Source of the DNA: Nocardiopsis endophytica
GTDB taxonomy: Bacteria > Actinomycetota > Actinomycetes > Streptosporangiales > Streptosporangiaceae
NCBI RefSeq assembly: GCF_027706725.1
Contig: NZ_JAQFWQ010000006.1
Span: 1 to 64,000 of the forward strand
DNA: 64,000 bases
Direction: 5' to 3'
Part shown: positions 51,776 through 61,666 of the stretch, one piece after another
How positions within the stretch are numbered: position 1 is the stretch's first letter
How the letters are laid out: each line of letters begins with the position of its first letter
The notes under the pieces: generated by a model
Databases searched by the model: none
Told to the model about the DNA's origin: nothing
What the model saw: only the letters and a program-made list of their open reading frames with translations
Translations under genes and position numbers: made by a program

Positions 51776-51895
51776 GGCTTCCTCTTTCTCGTGATGGGGG
51801 GACCCGTCCCGTAGGATCCGCTGCGTCAAGGGATGTTCACAACGCGCCAGTACGGCACGCCACGCCCCGTTGAGCCCGCTTCGAGAGGAGTGCCG

Positions 51896-54800
51896 GTGAC
51901 GACCCGCATCGTGCACCGCCCGGCCAGGACCGTGCACCCGCCCGCTCCCGAGGAGCCGCGCGAGGTCGAGGCACCACCGACGCTTCCCGACGGCAACGCC
52001 CAGCAGAGCCCGCTCATGACCGTCCTGCCCATGGTCGGGATGATGGCGTCGCTCACCATCATGATGGTGATGCGGAACCCCGCGTTCATCGTCTTCGGCG
52101 CCGTCATCCTCGTCGTCGCCGTCATCGCCGCGCTGGGCATGTTCTTCTCCCGGCGCGGCCAGGCCGGGCGCCAGCGGCGCAACCAGCGCGAGCTGTACCT
52201 CGAATACCTGGAGGAGCTCCGGGACGACCTGAGCGCGGCCGAGCGCGCCGCCCGCGCCAAGGCCCGTCTGCTGGCACCGCCCCCGGAGGCGCTGTACGAC
52301 ATCGCCCGCGACCCGGCGCGCCTGTGGGAGCGGCGGCGCAGGGACCGCGACTTCCTCCGGGTGCGGCTCGGGACGGGCGAGGTGCCAGCGCGGCCGCTGC
52401 GGCTCGCCGACCGGGGCACCGCCCTCACCCCCACCGACCCGTTCATGGCGTCCGAGGCGTCGGCGGTCATCCGGCGCTTCGAGAGCGCGCCGGACATGCC
52501 GCTGACCGTCCCGCTGGACCGGGCCGGCAACGTCAGCATCATCGGGGAGCGCGGCGACGTGCTGCGGGCCGTGCGCGCGCTGGCGGCACAAGCGGCCGTC
52601 TTCCACGCCCCCGAGGACCTGGTCATCGCGGCCGCCTACCCCTCCGACGCCGCGGACGACTGGGAGTGGCTCAAGTGGCTGCCGCACGCCGCCGACGGGA
52701 GCACCCGGCTCATCGCGCAGGACCCCTCCGAGCTCGGGGCGCTGCTCGCCGACGAGCTCCGCGCGCGCACCGACCTCGCGGGGGAGATCCGCCGGGGCAT
52801 GGGGCGCAAGGAGGCCTACGCCTCGATGCGGCGGCTGCTGGTCGTGCACGACACCTACGGCTCGGGGGCCCGCGAGCTCGCCCGGCCCGACGACGCGATC
52901 GTCCCGTCGGCCCTCGGGGCGACCGTGCTGCACCTGGTCGAGCGGCAGGTGGACGAGCCGGGGGACGTCTCGCTGCGCATCACCGTCGACGGGGACACGG
53001 CCACCGTCGCGGACCTGCGGCCGGAGGACCCGGTGGCCGCGTCCGGCACCGTCGACGCGCTGCCTGCGGCCCAGCTCGAAGGGCTGGTGCGGATGGGGGC
53101 GCCGCTGCGGCTGTCGGCGGAGGCCGCCGAGGAGGCCGAGGCCGACGCCGGGTCCGTAGACTTCACCGGGGCACTCGGCATCGGCGACCCGGGGGCGATG
53201 GACGTCCCCAGGCTGTGGGCGTCCCGGAGCGAGCGCGCCTTCCTCCGCGTGCCGATCGGGTTCGACGGCATGGGGCAGCCGCTGGTGCTCGACCTCAAGG
53301 AGGCGGCGCAGCTCGGCATGGGGCCGCACGGGCTGTGCGTCGGGGCGACCGGGTCGGGCAAGAGCGAGCTGCTGCGCACGCTCGTGCTGGCGCTGGCGTC
53401 CACGCACGCCCCGGACGACCTGTCCATGGTGCTGGTGGACTACAAGGGCGGCGCGACGTTCGCGCCCTTCGAGGACCTGCCGCACGTCGCCGGGATCATG
53501 ACCAACCTGGAGGACGACACCGCGCTGATCGAGCGCGCGTACGCGAGCCTGGCGGGCGAGGTGCAGCGGCGCCAGCAGGTGCTCAAGGACGCGGGCAACG
53601 TGGCGGGCATCGGCGACTACGCGTTCCTGCGGTCGAAGAACCCGGACCTGCCGCCGCTGCCGCACCTGTTCGTGATCATCGACGAGTTCGGCGAGCTGCT
53701 GACCGCGCGGCCGGACTTCATCGAGCTGTTCCTGTCCATCGGGCGGATCGGCCGGAGCATCGGCGTGCACCTGCTCCTGTCGAGCCAGCGCATCGAGGGA
53801 GGGAAGCTGCGGGGGCTGGACACCTACCTGTCCTACCGCCTGGGGCTGCGGACGTTCTCCGAGGAGGAGAGCCGCACGGTCCTCGACTCCCCCGACGCCT
53901 TCCACCTCCCGGCGCTGCCCGGGTTCGGGTACCTGAAGGTGGACACGACCGTGTACCAGCGGTTCAAGGCGGGGTACGTGTCCGGGCCCTTCAAGGGGAC
54001 GCTCGCGTCCGCCGCCGAGGAGGACGACAGGGCGCCGACGGTCATGCCCTTCGAGGCGTACAACACCGCCTCCGCCGACGAGCCCGGCCCGGAGGCGCCG
54101 TCGCCGGCCATGCCCGAGCGTTCGACCGGGCCGTCGCTGCTCGACGTGATGGTCGGGCAGCTCTCCCGGCACGGCACACAGGTGCGCGGGGTGTGGCTGC
54201 CTCCGCTCCCCGCCGCGACGCCGTTGGACGCGCTCTCAGGGGCGCCCGCGCCCGGTCCTGAGGGACTGCGCCTGCCGGGTTCTCCCGAGCAGATGCACCC
54301 GCCCATCGGCCTCCTGGACGACCCGTCGAAGCAGTGGCAGGGGGTGTGGAGCCTGGACCTGACGGCGGCGGGCGGCCACGTGGCCGTCATCGGCGGGCCG
54401 CAGACCGGCAAGACGACCCTGCTGCGGACGCTGGTCACCTCCCTGGGGCTGACCCACACGCCGCGGCAGGCCGCGGTGTACTGCCTCGACCTGGTGGGGG
54501 GCGGGCTCCAGGCGCTCGCCGAGCTACCCCACGTGGGCGGGGTGGCCGGCCGCCTCGACCGGGAGCGCGTGCGGCGGACGGTCGAAGAGGTGCGGGGGAT
54601 GCTGGAGCACCGGGCCGAGGTGTTCCGGGAGCGCGGGATCGACTCGGTGGAGCGGTTCCGCCGCATGCACGCGCGCGGCGAGGTGCCGGAGCTGTCGGCG
54701 GCGGACGTCGTGCTCGTCATCGACGGGTTCGGCACGATCCGCAAGGACTTCGAAGAGCTGGACGAGCTGGTGAACGAGCTCCTGCAGCGCGGGGGCGGGT

Positions 54801-55849
54801 ACGGCGTGCACGTCGTGGCGGCGATGCTGCGGTGGAACGACGTGCGGATGGCGGTGCAGTCGACGTTCGGGCAGCGGATCGAGATGCGGTTGAACGACCC
54901 GTCGGACTCCACGGTCGACCGGAAGCTGGCGGAGACGTTCCCTGCGGACACTCCGGGGCGCGCGCTGACCGACGGCAAGCTGTTCGGACAGGTGGCGCTG
55001 CCGCGCATCGACGGGAAGACGGACGCCTCCGACCTCGGCGAGGCCGTGGAGAAGACGGCGCGCGAGGTGGCGGGGGCGTGGGGCGGCACGGTGGCGCCGG
55101 AGGTGCGCGTCCTGCCGAGGCTGCTGCGCGCGCGGGAGCTTCCGTCGGTCTCCCAGTTCCCCCGCACGGTCCCCATCGGTGTGGACGAGAGGCACCTGTC
55201 CCCCGTCGGGCTGGACCTGTTCAACGAGGACCAGAACCTTCTGGTGCTGGGCGACGGCGAGTGCGGGAAGACGAACCTGCTGCGGCACATCGCCGAGGGG
55301 CTCGTGGAGCGGTACTCCTCCGAGGAGCTGGTCTTCGCGGTGATGGACCCGAGGCGGACGCTGAAGAACGTGGTGCCGGAGCCGTACATGGGCGGCTACG
55401 CGAGCAACGCGCGTGTGTGTGCGGGGCTGGCCGGGGGCGTCGCCAAGGAACTCGAAGAACGCCTGCCCGACGACGCCGACCTGGACTCCGAGTCCGGCCA
55501 CAAGGGGCCGCGGATCGTGGTCCTCGTGGACGACTACGACCTGCTGACGACGGCGGGGCAGAAGCCGCTGGCGGCGTTCGTGCCGTTCGTGTCCAACGGC
55601 AGGGACATCGGTCTGCACTTCGTGGTGGCCCGCAGGGTGGCCGGCGCGGCCAGGGGGATGTACGACCCGCTCGTGCAGTCGATGCGGGAGATCGGCACGA
55701 GCGCCCTGCTGATGTCGGGCGACAGGGGCGAGGGCCAGATCTTCCCGAGGATCTACGCGGAGGCGCAGCCGCCGGGCCGGGGCAAGTGGATCCGGCGGGG
55801 GAAGTCCCCGCAGCTGATGCAGACGGCGTTGCGCGCCGACGACCAGTGA
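51896..55849 (+). CDS. eccC: Type VII secretion ATPase EccC (EccCa-EccCb fusion)
   Basis: The 1317-residue protein has two membrane helices near residues 42-85 and then three FtsK/SpoIIIE-type ATPase domains with P-loops GATGSGKS (483-490), GGPQTGKT (833-840) and GDGECGKT (1119-1126). The first domain keeps the Walker B acid pair in FVIIDEF; the later ones are VLVIDGFG and VVLVDDYD, as in EccC proteins where only the first ATPase turns over. It is the motor of the ESX secretion machine. GTG 51896 has GAGAGGAG before it; the upstream extension of the frame is not needed. Confidence 0.95.
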   Translation: MTTRIVHRPARTVHPPAPEEPREVEAPPTLPDGNAQQSPLMTVLPMVGMMASLTIMMVMRNPAFIVFGAVILVVAVIAALGMFFSRRGQAGRQRRNQRELYLEYLEELRDDLSAAERAARAKARLLAPPPEALYDIARDPARLWERRRRDRDFLRVRLGTGEVPARPLRLADRGTALTPTDPFMASEASAVIRRFESAPDMPLTVPLDRAGNVSIIGERGDVLRAVRALAAQAAVFHAPEDLVIAAAYPSDAADDWEWLKWLPHAADGSTRLIAQDPSELGALLADELRARTDLAGEIRRGMGRKEAYASMRRLLVVHDTYGSGARELARPDDAIVPSALGATVLHLVERQVDEPGDVSLRITVDGDTATVADLRPEDPVAASGTVDALPAAQLEGLVRMGAPLRLSAEAAEEAEADAGSVDFTGALGIGDPGAMDVPRLWASRSERAFLRVPIGFDGMGQPLVLDLKEAAQLGMGPHGLCVGATGSGKSELLRTLVLALASTHAPDDLSMVLVDYKGGATFAPFEDLPHVAGIMTNLEDDTALIERAYASLAGEVQRRQQVLKDAGNVAGIGDYAFLRSKNPDLPPLPHLFVIIDEFGELLTARPDFIELFLSIGRIGRSIGVHLLLSSQRIEGGKLRGLDTYLSYRLGLRTFSEEESRTVLDSPDAFHLPALPGFGYLKVDTTVYQRFKAGYVSGPFKGTLASAAEEDDRAPTVMPFEAYNTASADEPGPEAPSPAMPERSTGPSLLDVMVGQLSRHGTQVRGVWLPPLPAATPLDALSGAPAPGPEGLRLPGSPEQMHPPIGLLDDPSKQWQGVWSLDLTAAGGHVAVIGGPQTGKTTLLRTLVTSLGLTHTPRQAAVYCLDLVGGGLQALAELPHVGGVAGRLDRERVRRTVEEVRGMLEHRAEVFRERGIDSVERFRRMHARGEVPELSAADVVLVIDGFGTIRKDFEELDELVNELLQRGGGYGVHVVAAMLRWNDVRMAVQSTFGQRIEMRLNDPSDSTVDRKLAETFPADTPGRALTDGKLFGQVALPRIDGKTDASDLGEAVEKTAREVAGAWGGTVAPEVRVLPRLLRARELPSVSQFPRTVPIGVDERHLSPVGLDLFNEDQNLLVLGDGECGKTNLLRHIAEGLVERYSSEELVFAVMDPRRTLKNVVPEPYMGGYASNARVCAGLAGGVAKELEERLPDDADLDSESGHKGPRIVVLVDDYDLLTTAGQKPLAAFVPFVSNGRDIGLHFVVARRVAGAARGMYDPLVQSMREIGTSALLMSGDRGEGQIFPRIYAEAQPPGRGKWIRRGKSPQLMQTALRADDQ

Positions 55850-55875
55850 CAGCGGTACCCGACTAGGAAACCTCC

Positions 55876-56265
55876 ATGAGCTACGACGTGGTCATTCTCG
55901 TGCCCGAGTTCCCGAAGAACCGCGACATCCTCGGGGCGATCAGCGACATCGACCCGCAGTTGCGGCTGCGGACGCGGCGCGGGGGCACAATCGTCGAGAT
56001 CGCGGACCAGCAGGGGCGGTCCCTTGTGGCGTTCGAGCCGACACAGCAGGTGGACGTGCCCGGTGAGGCCGACCGCCTATTGGCCCCGGGGATCGCGGAC
56101 GGGCTCCCGTCCCCCTTCTGGTGGATCGAGACGCGGACGAGGGCGCCGGAGGCGAGGTGGCTGTCGGACGCGTTCGCCGAGGGGCTCGTGAGGAGGCTGG
56201 GCGGAGTGGTCTGGCGGTCGAGCACCGATGACAGTACGGCCGACGCGAAGGGAACCCACCAGTGA
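55876..56265 (+). CDS. ESX-locus protein of unknown function
   Basis: The 129-residue protein is soluble, opening MSYDVVILVPEFPKNRDILG and containing ADGLPSPFWWIETRTRAPEA. It follows eccC by 26 bp and overlaps the next start by four bases (GTGA), so the three are one transcript. Comparable small genes sit in this place in other actinobacterial ESX loci. No motif reveals its role; a substrate-recognition or assembly factor is a guess. Confidence 0.7.
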   Translation: MSYDVVILVPEFPKNRDILGAISDIDPQLRLRTRRGGTIVEIADQQGRSLVAFEPTQQVDVPGEADRLLAPGIADGLPSPFWWIETRTRAPEARWLSDAFAEGLVRRLGGVVWRSSTDDSTADAKGTHQ

Positions 56266-57353
56266 GCCTCAACCCCGCCGACCTGATCGCCATGGTCGAG
56301 AACGACGCGCCGGAGCACCACCCGTCGGTGGACCGGAGGGCGGAGGAGGCCGTGGTGATCGAGATGGAGCGCCCGGTGGTGCCGCTGACGTCGTGGATCG
56401 CGGACGCGATCGCGGTGTTCGGGGCGGAGCGGAAGGCGATCCAGGTGATGACGCCGCCGACGTCCCGGCTGACGCACCCGCTGTGGGCGCTGCTGAGCGG
56501 GCCGGGGGCGCGGTGGGTGGTCGAGGATGCTGAGCGGGGCTACTTCGACGGGGTGAACGGGCTGCCGTTGGAGTGGGACGAGAAGAAGGGGTTCAGGCCC
56601 GTCCCTCAGGTGGCCGGCTCCGTCGCCCCGGTAGCGGGCTTCCAGGCGTCTCCCCAATCGCTCGCCGCCAGCGCAACACATGTCCTGGTCGACCTGACGG
56701 TCGAACACCCGGCGAGCGAGGACCTGGTGCTCGGTGGAGCGGCCGAGACGCTTGCATCCGCTCTGACGGGAGACCGCCCCGTCGGATGGAGCACCAATGA
56801 GCCGGCGGTGAAGGCCTGGGACCGCCGGACGGTGACCGACCTGTGCAGGAAGCGCGCGCCGAAGCCGTCCCGGTTGTTCGTGGTGGGCCCCCACGGGGCA
56901 GAGCGCCCGTTCATCGGCCCACTGACGGTGAAGCGCACTGGCGCAGGGCTCCTCGAAACCCTGTCCCTGGCCGTCGCAATCCCGCCGGGGCACGCTGTCC
57001 CTCACGACGACCTGATGCACGCGGTGGAACTGCTCGCGGCAGAGCGCTTGATCAGGACGATGGTGGTGAACACCCTCCCGGGCCGGGCGGACCTGACCTA
57101 CGAGCCCCGCTGGCTGGGTGCGCCGGTGCCGTTCGGGATGGCCATCGGGCACTCACCGGTGGAGGAGATGGGGCTGGAGCACGCGATGTCGGCCCCGGTC
57201 CCAGGCATCAAGCTGGGCCCGGAAGATCGCACAGCCGTCTGGTACCCCCTGAACGAGACCGATCCGAAGAGGGCGTTCAGTTCATTGCAAGATCTCACCT
57301 TCCACCTCATGCAATCCACTAACAGGAATATTCAGAACACCCCACACACATAA
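56262..57353 (+). CDS. DUF6177-like ESX-locus protein
   Basis: The 363-residue soluble protein of mixed alpha/beta pattern has landmarks PLTSWIADAIAVFGAERKAI, GARWVVEDAERGYFDGVNG and HAVELLAAERLIRTMVVNT. It looks like the DUF6177 proteins found in actinomycete type VII clusters. Its end runs into AT-richer DNA, where the toxin-immunity unit comes from the other strand with only 17 bp between stops. Function unknown. Confidence 0.65.
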   Translation: MSLNPADLIAMVENDAPEHHPSVDRRAEEAVVIEMERPVVPLTSWIADAIAVFGAERKAIQVMTPPTSRLTHPLWALLSGPGARWVVEDAERGYFDGVNGLPLEWDEKKGFRPVPQVAGSVAPVAGFQASPQSLAASATHVLVDLTVEHPASEDLVLGGAAETLASALTGDRPVGWSTNEPAVKAWDRRTVTDLCRKRAPKPSRLFVVGPHGAERPFIGPLTVKRTGAGLLETLSLAVAIPPGHAVPHDDLMHAVELLAAERLIRTMVVNTLPGRADLTYEPRWLGAPVPFGMAIGHSPVEEMGLEHAMSAPVPGIKLGPEDRTAVWYPLNETDPKRAFSSLQDLTFHLMQSTNRNIQNTPHT

Positions 57354-57369
57354 TACAGGTACAGGAAAT

Positions 57370-58017
57370 TTAGAGTCGCGCCGTTACGTCAAACCCTTTT
57401 CCGTTGGCGTTGGGCTCGTAATATGCAACACCATATTTTTCAGGAGTTGCGAAGAACGTGCCTTCACCTTCTTCCAACTCTACATCGAGCACTTCCTCTA
57501 CCCCTTTAATTGCAGATGCGAGTCGCGGAGCATTGCGGTGATACACATCGGGATGTGGCTCTCCAAAGAAATCATACCACCCCCAGATGTCATGCCTAAT
57601 TTGCAGGCTTCCAAAGACTCCGAAATCAGTCGGGGAACAGTGGCACCAAATCAACTGGGGCTCTCGATAGATTTCTCCATCATGATCAGCCCAGCTCCCA
57701 GGGCCGAGAATTTCAATCCGCCCAACAACAGAGTCTTGGTGACCAGCAGGTCGACTATCATATACTTTATCGACAACCTCATTGGAGGGTGTAGAGGCGC
57801 CGTGAATCCATACCACTGATTGGATACCGATACTGCCAACCCCCTCACGGCTCCATGTCAACTTCATCTCTGTGAGATCCATAAGTTCACGCTTTTCGAG
57901 CACCTGCGCGACAGCAAGCATGCAGTGAACGGAATACTCCAAGTAGTCATCCCCCTCTCTGTCAATCCGCCAATCCCAAGATGCATACTCTCCAGGCGAG
58001 CTAAGAAGTCGAGTCAT
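57370..58017 (-). CDS. Immunity protein for the adjacent toxin
   Basis: The 215-residue soluble protein is rich in acidic and aromatic residues (DDYLEYSVHCMLAVAQVLEK, IWGWYDFFGEPHPDVYH). It begins seven bases after the stop of the polymorphic toxin gene on the same strand, the standard toxin-immunity layout. The DNA is clearly richer in A and T than the flanking genes and uses codons such as ATA, AAA and TTA that are rare here, a sign of recent transfer. No immunity family is recognised with certainty; the assignment rests on position and composition. Confidence 0.7.
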   Translation of the reverse strand: MTRLLSSPGEYASWDWRIDREGDDYLEYSVHCMLAVAQVLEKRELMDLTEMKLTWSREGVGSIGIQSVVWIHGASTPSNEVVDKVYDSRPAGHQDSVVGRIEILGPGSWADHDGEIYREPQLIWCHCSPTDFGVFGSLQIRHDIWGWYDFFGEPHPDVYHRNAPRLASAIKGVEEVLDVELEEGEGTFFATPEKYGVAYYEPNANGKGFDVTARL

Positions 58018-58024
58018 CTGAATA

Positions 58025-60727
58025 TCACCTCGGAAAAATCTGAGCGCCAGGCGGAACAGTCATCACACCATCGGTAAAGTATACCCTAAAGCTCATGTTT
58101 TTCCGTTTAGCCCACTTCGCCATTTCTTCAACCCTGGCTTCCGAACAATCATGAATTGATTGCCGAACCTCAAATATACCCACCTTGTTTGTCCCCTCAG
58201 CAGTTGGCCCTGAGAGTTGGCCTGCAACCTTGGGCAACCACCTCTTAATCCCCTTCTCGCTGTTCACTGCTTTAATCTGGTAAGAATATACATCAGCCCT
58301 CTCCTCGGCCTTAATTGCGACATCAACATCGTCCATGCCAGTCTGTGAATTTACAGGAAATTTGATCTGCTTCCCCGGGTAGCCGGATTTGACCAAATCA
58401 TCTGCAAATCTGAACTCTGCAGCGTAGTCACCAAATGGCTGCTCTGCTACGGTTTCAAATTTAGTTAGAAACTTACCATAACCATCAGCCTCCGACAGTC
58501 TACCCGACTCGATGATCTCAGCGACTTGACGGCCTTGATTGGATGGGTTTACCTGAAGCCCCTTGAATATCTCGCCCCTCTGGCGCTCATTCAAGCCTGC
58601 CTGCTGAAGCTGATTATCAATTTCCTGAAAGTCTCGGGTTGTGTCATTCTTATCCAGACTCGCGCCACCGTCAGCTCGAGTATTGAATACAGAAGCTTCA
58701 TTTCTTTCAGTAATAGACACGAGGCCTGGGTCATGCAGTGGCGATTCGGAATCACCCGATCCGCGAATTCCGCCTCCATCGCCTACCGCACCAGGATGCC
58801 CTGCATGGAAACCCCCAGGTCCACCCCCACTAGGGGAAACATGTTCCCCGGCCGGAGTTCCTACCACACGCCCGCTCGGCGTGTCGCCGACACTCGCATC
58901 CCCTGAACCAGAAGTGCCCGTCTGCTGATTCTCAGGTATTTCGTCTCCATTAGCAGATACCGCGACCTTATCTCTCTGCTCTAGTTCGATAATCTCCTGG
59001 TGCTTCTTTTCAATATCGTATTGATCGAACACCGCGCGCAAATTACCATCATACGATTCACTCAGCCGATCGAAGCGTTCAGCCTCCGCGACTGAAACCG
59101 TGTCGCGGTGGTCGGCGTCCTGCTGCTCGGGAGCGTCAGCCTGCTGGTCAGTGTCCGTCTCGGCCCGTTCCCTGTGCTGCTGATCAGTCGTCGCACCTTC
59201 ACTCTTCGGAACACCGGCCTGTGTGTCCTGATCGGTGTCCGACGCCTTCCCGTGCGTCGTGTCCCGCTCGGCGGCGGAGTCAGGCGTGCCGTCAGTCGCG
59301 CCCGCACTGGCCCCCTCGTGCTTCGGTACTTCGGCCCCCTGCCCCTGGGGTTGGGTGTCCTGCAGCTGGGGCCCCTTCGGCTGCGAGTCGCCGATCTTGT
59401 TATCGAGGTCGTTGACCGTCGTGTTCAGATTCTCGGCACTGAACTGTTGATCGCTCCCGGGGCCGCTGTTGGACGACGAAGTCGAACCGTTCTCCCACCG
59501 CAGCTGCACATCCGGCGTGTGCGGCGCGGTGCCATCTCGCAGCTGGGGCACCAAGGACTTCAAGCGCCCCTGAAGCCGAGGCCCCAGAATATGCGCGCCC
59601 TGCGCCGCCAGCGTCCTGTCGCCGACGCCCGTAGCGACGGAGGCCACCTTTCCGGCCGACAGTGCCCTCCCCGCAACGGCACCGACCACAGCCATGCCCG
59701 TGTTACCTACGCCAACGCCGATCGCATGACCAGCATCGTCATCCATCTCCGTCCACGGAAAGAACTCGTGGGCCTGACGTGCGTAATGCATGCCAATGAC
59801 GTCCACGCCCCAGCGCGATGGGATCAGTGTTCCCTCCTGGAACCCGATCCCTATGCTGTTACCCGCCATGGTCCCGACCTCAACGGCGAGGTTCTTGGCG
59901 AATTCAACCCTGTTGCCCTGAGCCTCCCAAAAATCGGTTGTCCACCCGCTCTCCGGGTGGTAATAGCCGGTGGAAGCGAGGAGCGTCATGCCGAGGTTCA
60001 TTGCGAGGTGCGGGCCTGCGGTCTCCGACAAACCACGTGTAAGGCCACCGAGGAACTGCCACGTGTCGGACACGGCAAAGGCGCCGTATGTAGGAACCTG
60101 ATTCACTTCGGCGTCCATGGTGACGCCGTACTCGATGACGCCTTCCTCTCCCTGCTCATTTTCGCCGACGGGGACGAACGTCGTCCCTCCGAACAGGCCC
60201 GTTATCGCGTTGGCGCATTCACGCTCCGCCTCTTGGAAAGAGGTCACGAGGCGGTTCGCCTGTACTTTCAGGTTGACGTTCTTGTCGACGGCGTCGGTGT
60301 CGTTATTCCAGTCGTCGTCGAGGCCGTCGACGAACTCCTGAGCCGTCCCGCGGAGTTCGAGCATCTCCCTCTTGAGCCGGTCCGCCTCCTCCGAGAATTT
60401 CTGGAGCGCCCCCGCCGCGGCGGCCATCATCCCGCCGATCTCGCCCCCCAGGTCCGCGATCGGATTCGCCGCCCTGAGGAGCTGGTCCGACTCCGGCGCG
60501 GTGTACACACTTGCCAGGGCCTGCCAGACGCTCCTGATGTCCTGCCCGGCGGACTCGATCCCCGCCCCGCTCGAACGCGTACCGGAAGCCGCGTCGGCCA
60601 GGACCTCCGGCGCCGTTCCCGGAATCGGGATCGCCTCCGGGACGATCAGCGTCGCAGGGTCCAGGCTCATGTGCTGCATCGTCGTGGTGCCGGAGCCGCT
60701 GGTACCAGAGGTGGGGGGTGCTTCCAT
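58025..60727 (-). CDS. Polymorphic toxin with PD-(D/E)XK nuclease tip, ESX-linked
   Basis: The 900-residue protein has a helical N-terminal export region of about 330 residues that resembles WXG100/LXG-type heads (SVWQALASVYTAPES, KREMLELRGTAQEFVDGLDD). A low-complexity Gln/Asp/Thr and Gly-rich middle (about 410-660) follows, and a compact C-terminal domain starts near 765. That domain carries Glu771, Asp802 and Gln817-x-Lys819 (AAEF, MDDVDVAI, YSYQIKAV) in the pattern of PD-(D/E)XK nucleases. Only the last ~260 codons are AT-rich, the rest matching the genome, so the tip has been swapped. The gene is followed at once by its immunity gene. Export by the ESX system is inferred. Confidence 0.8.
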   Translation of the reverse strand: MEAPPTSGTSGSGTTTMQHMSLDPATLIVPEAIPIPGTAPEVLADAASGTRSSGAGIESAGQDIRSVWQALASVYTAPESDQLLRAANPIADLGGEIGGMMAAAAGALQKFSEEADRLKREMLELRGTAQEFVDGLDDDWNNDTDAVDKNVNLKVQANRLVTSFQEAERECANAITGLFGGTTFVPVGENEQGEEGVIEYGVTMDAEVNQVPTYGAFAVSDTWQFLGGLTRGLSETAGPHLAMNLGMTLLASTGYYHPESGWTTDFWEAQGNRVEFAKNLAVEVGTMAGNSIGIGFQEGTLIPSRWGVDVIGMHYARQAHEFFPWTEMDDDAGHAIGVGVGNTGMAVVGAVAGRALSAGKVASVATGVGDRTLAAQGAHILGPRLQGRLKSLVPQLRDGTAPHTPDVQLRWENGSTSSSNSGPGSDQQFSAENLNTTVNDLDNKIGDSQPKGPQLQDTQPQGQGAEVPKHEGASAGATDGTPDSAAERDTTHGKASDTDQDTQAGVPKSEGATTDQQHRERAETDTDQQADAPEQQDADHRDTVSVAEAERFDRLSESYDGNLRAVFDQYDIEKKHQEIIELEQRDKVAVSANGDEIPENQQTGTSGSGDASVGDTPSGRVVGTPAGEHVSPSGGGPGGFHAGHPGAVGDGGGIRGSGDSESPLHDPGLVSITERNEASVFNTRADGGASLDKNDTTRDFQEIDNQLQQAGLNERQRGEIFKGLQVNPSNQGRQVAEIIESGRLSEADGYGKFLTKFETVAEQPFGDYAAEFRFADDLVKSGYPGKQIKFPVNSQTGMDDVDVAIKAEERADVYSYQIKAVNSEKGIKRWLPKVAGQLSGPTAEGTNKVGIFEVRQSIHDCSEARVEEMAKWAKRKNMSFRVYFTDGVMTVPPGAQIFPR

Positions 60728-60774
60728 GGCCTTCCCTTAAAGCGTTCGATGTTCGGGGGTCTGAGGAGGGGCGG

Positions 60775-61113
60775 TCAGAGGTCGATGCCGGTCGTACCGC
60801 CGATGCGGCTCTGGGCGCGCTCAGCCATCTCCGTGTCCCCGTCGATGTAGGCCTGGGTGGCTTGGCTGCATCCGACGGTGGCCCTGACCGTCTTCGAGGT
60901 CATCTGCTGGCTCAAATTGCTGATGTGGTCGAAGAATTCGCTGACCGCCGTGCTGACGACCCCGCTCCCGGACGCGCTCATCGCCTCGGACAACGAGGTG
61001 AGGCCGCTGTTCGTCGAGCCGGAGAGCCCCTCCCCGCTCCCGTCTCCGACCACTTCTCCGACCTTGTTGAGCACCGTGCTGACCCCGGCCGGGTCGATAT
61101 CCCAACCGCTCAT
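60775..61113 (-). CDS. Small ESX-linked protein, DUF6507-like
   Basis: The 112-residue protein begins MSGWDIDPAGVSTVLNKVGE, the pattern of small DUF6507-type proteins from type VII loci. It is helical and of WXG100-like length and has a late cysteine (TVGCSQATQAYIDGDTEMAE). Its start overlaps the stop of the gene before by four bases and the toxin gene follows after 47 bp. A partner or chaperone for export of the toxin is the natural reading. Confidence 0.65.
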   Translation of the reverse strand: MSGWDIDPAGVSTVLNKVGEVVGDGSGEGLSGSTNSGLTSLSEAMSASGSGVVSTAVSEFFDHISNLSQQMTSKTVRATVGCSQATQAYIDGDTEMAERAQSRIGGTTGIDL

Positions 61114-61463
61114 CGGTCTGCCTCCGCATCACTGGTGGCATCGTCCCCGTCCCGCTTCAACCTCAGCGGGCCGAACCGGTGTGCATGGAAGTCGGCCGGC
61201 AGTGGCGCGGGCTCCCCCCGACCGCTTTCGGCCATCTCCGCTTGGTGCCGCACCACCCGAGCATCGAGCTGTGCGAGGGAGGACCTCATCTCGCCTATGG
61301 CGGCATTTATGCTGCTCATGGCCTGTGTTGGAGAGCGAGTGAACGACTGCGGCTCCGGGACGACGGGCAGGGCTTCCTCCCATGGCCCCCCGCCGTGCGC
61401 ACCAGGGCCGGACGATGCCGCTTCGGTCCGCGCTTCTTCCTCCCCGACCAGCTCAAACTTCAT
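61110..61463 (-). CDS. Small coiled-coil protein, first gene of the toxin operon
   Basis: The 117-residue protein has a disordered acidic head and a helical central region (SSINAAIGEMRSSLAQLDAR, VVRHQAEMAESGRGE). ATG 61463 has GGGAGC upstream. It overlaps the next gene (ATGA), so this is the leading gene of a four-gene unit with the DUF6507-like gene, the toxin and the immunity gene. It is divergent from the WXG100 genes across a 203-bp space that must hold both promoters. No family is recognised. Confidence 0.6.
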   Translation of the reverse strand: MKFELVGEEEARTEAASSGPGAHGGGPWEEALPVVPEPQSFTRSPTQAMSSINAAIGEMRSSLAQLDARVVRHQAEMAESGRGEPAPLPADFHAHRFGPLRLKRDGDDATSDAEADR

Positions 61464-61666
61464 CCCATTGCTCCCCGCTGCTCCCCTGGTGCCGCCTGTG
61501 CTCCCGGCTGTCACGCCGCACGCATTATGCCTATGCTTGACCACGAAAGGTGAGGGCTCCCCTACGGGATGCGGGATGCCCGAAACGTGCGCGACTCGGG
61601 GCCGTGGATTCCCTTCGGTGCGGATCGACCCGATGAGCTGCGATGACGTGAGGAGCGACCGAACAC

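Noticed and set aside
58526..60850. Plus-strand frames inside the toxin gene
   Set aside because: They run antisense to the toxin and lack start signals. The minus-strand protein has coherent domains and an immunity partner.
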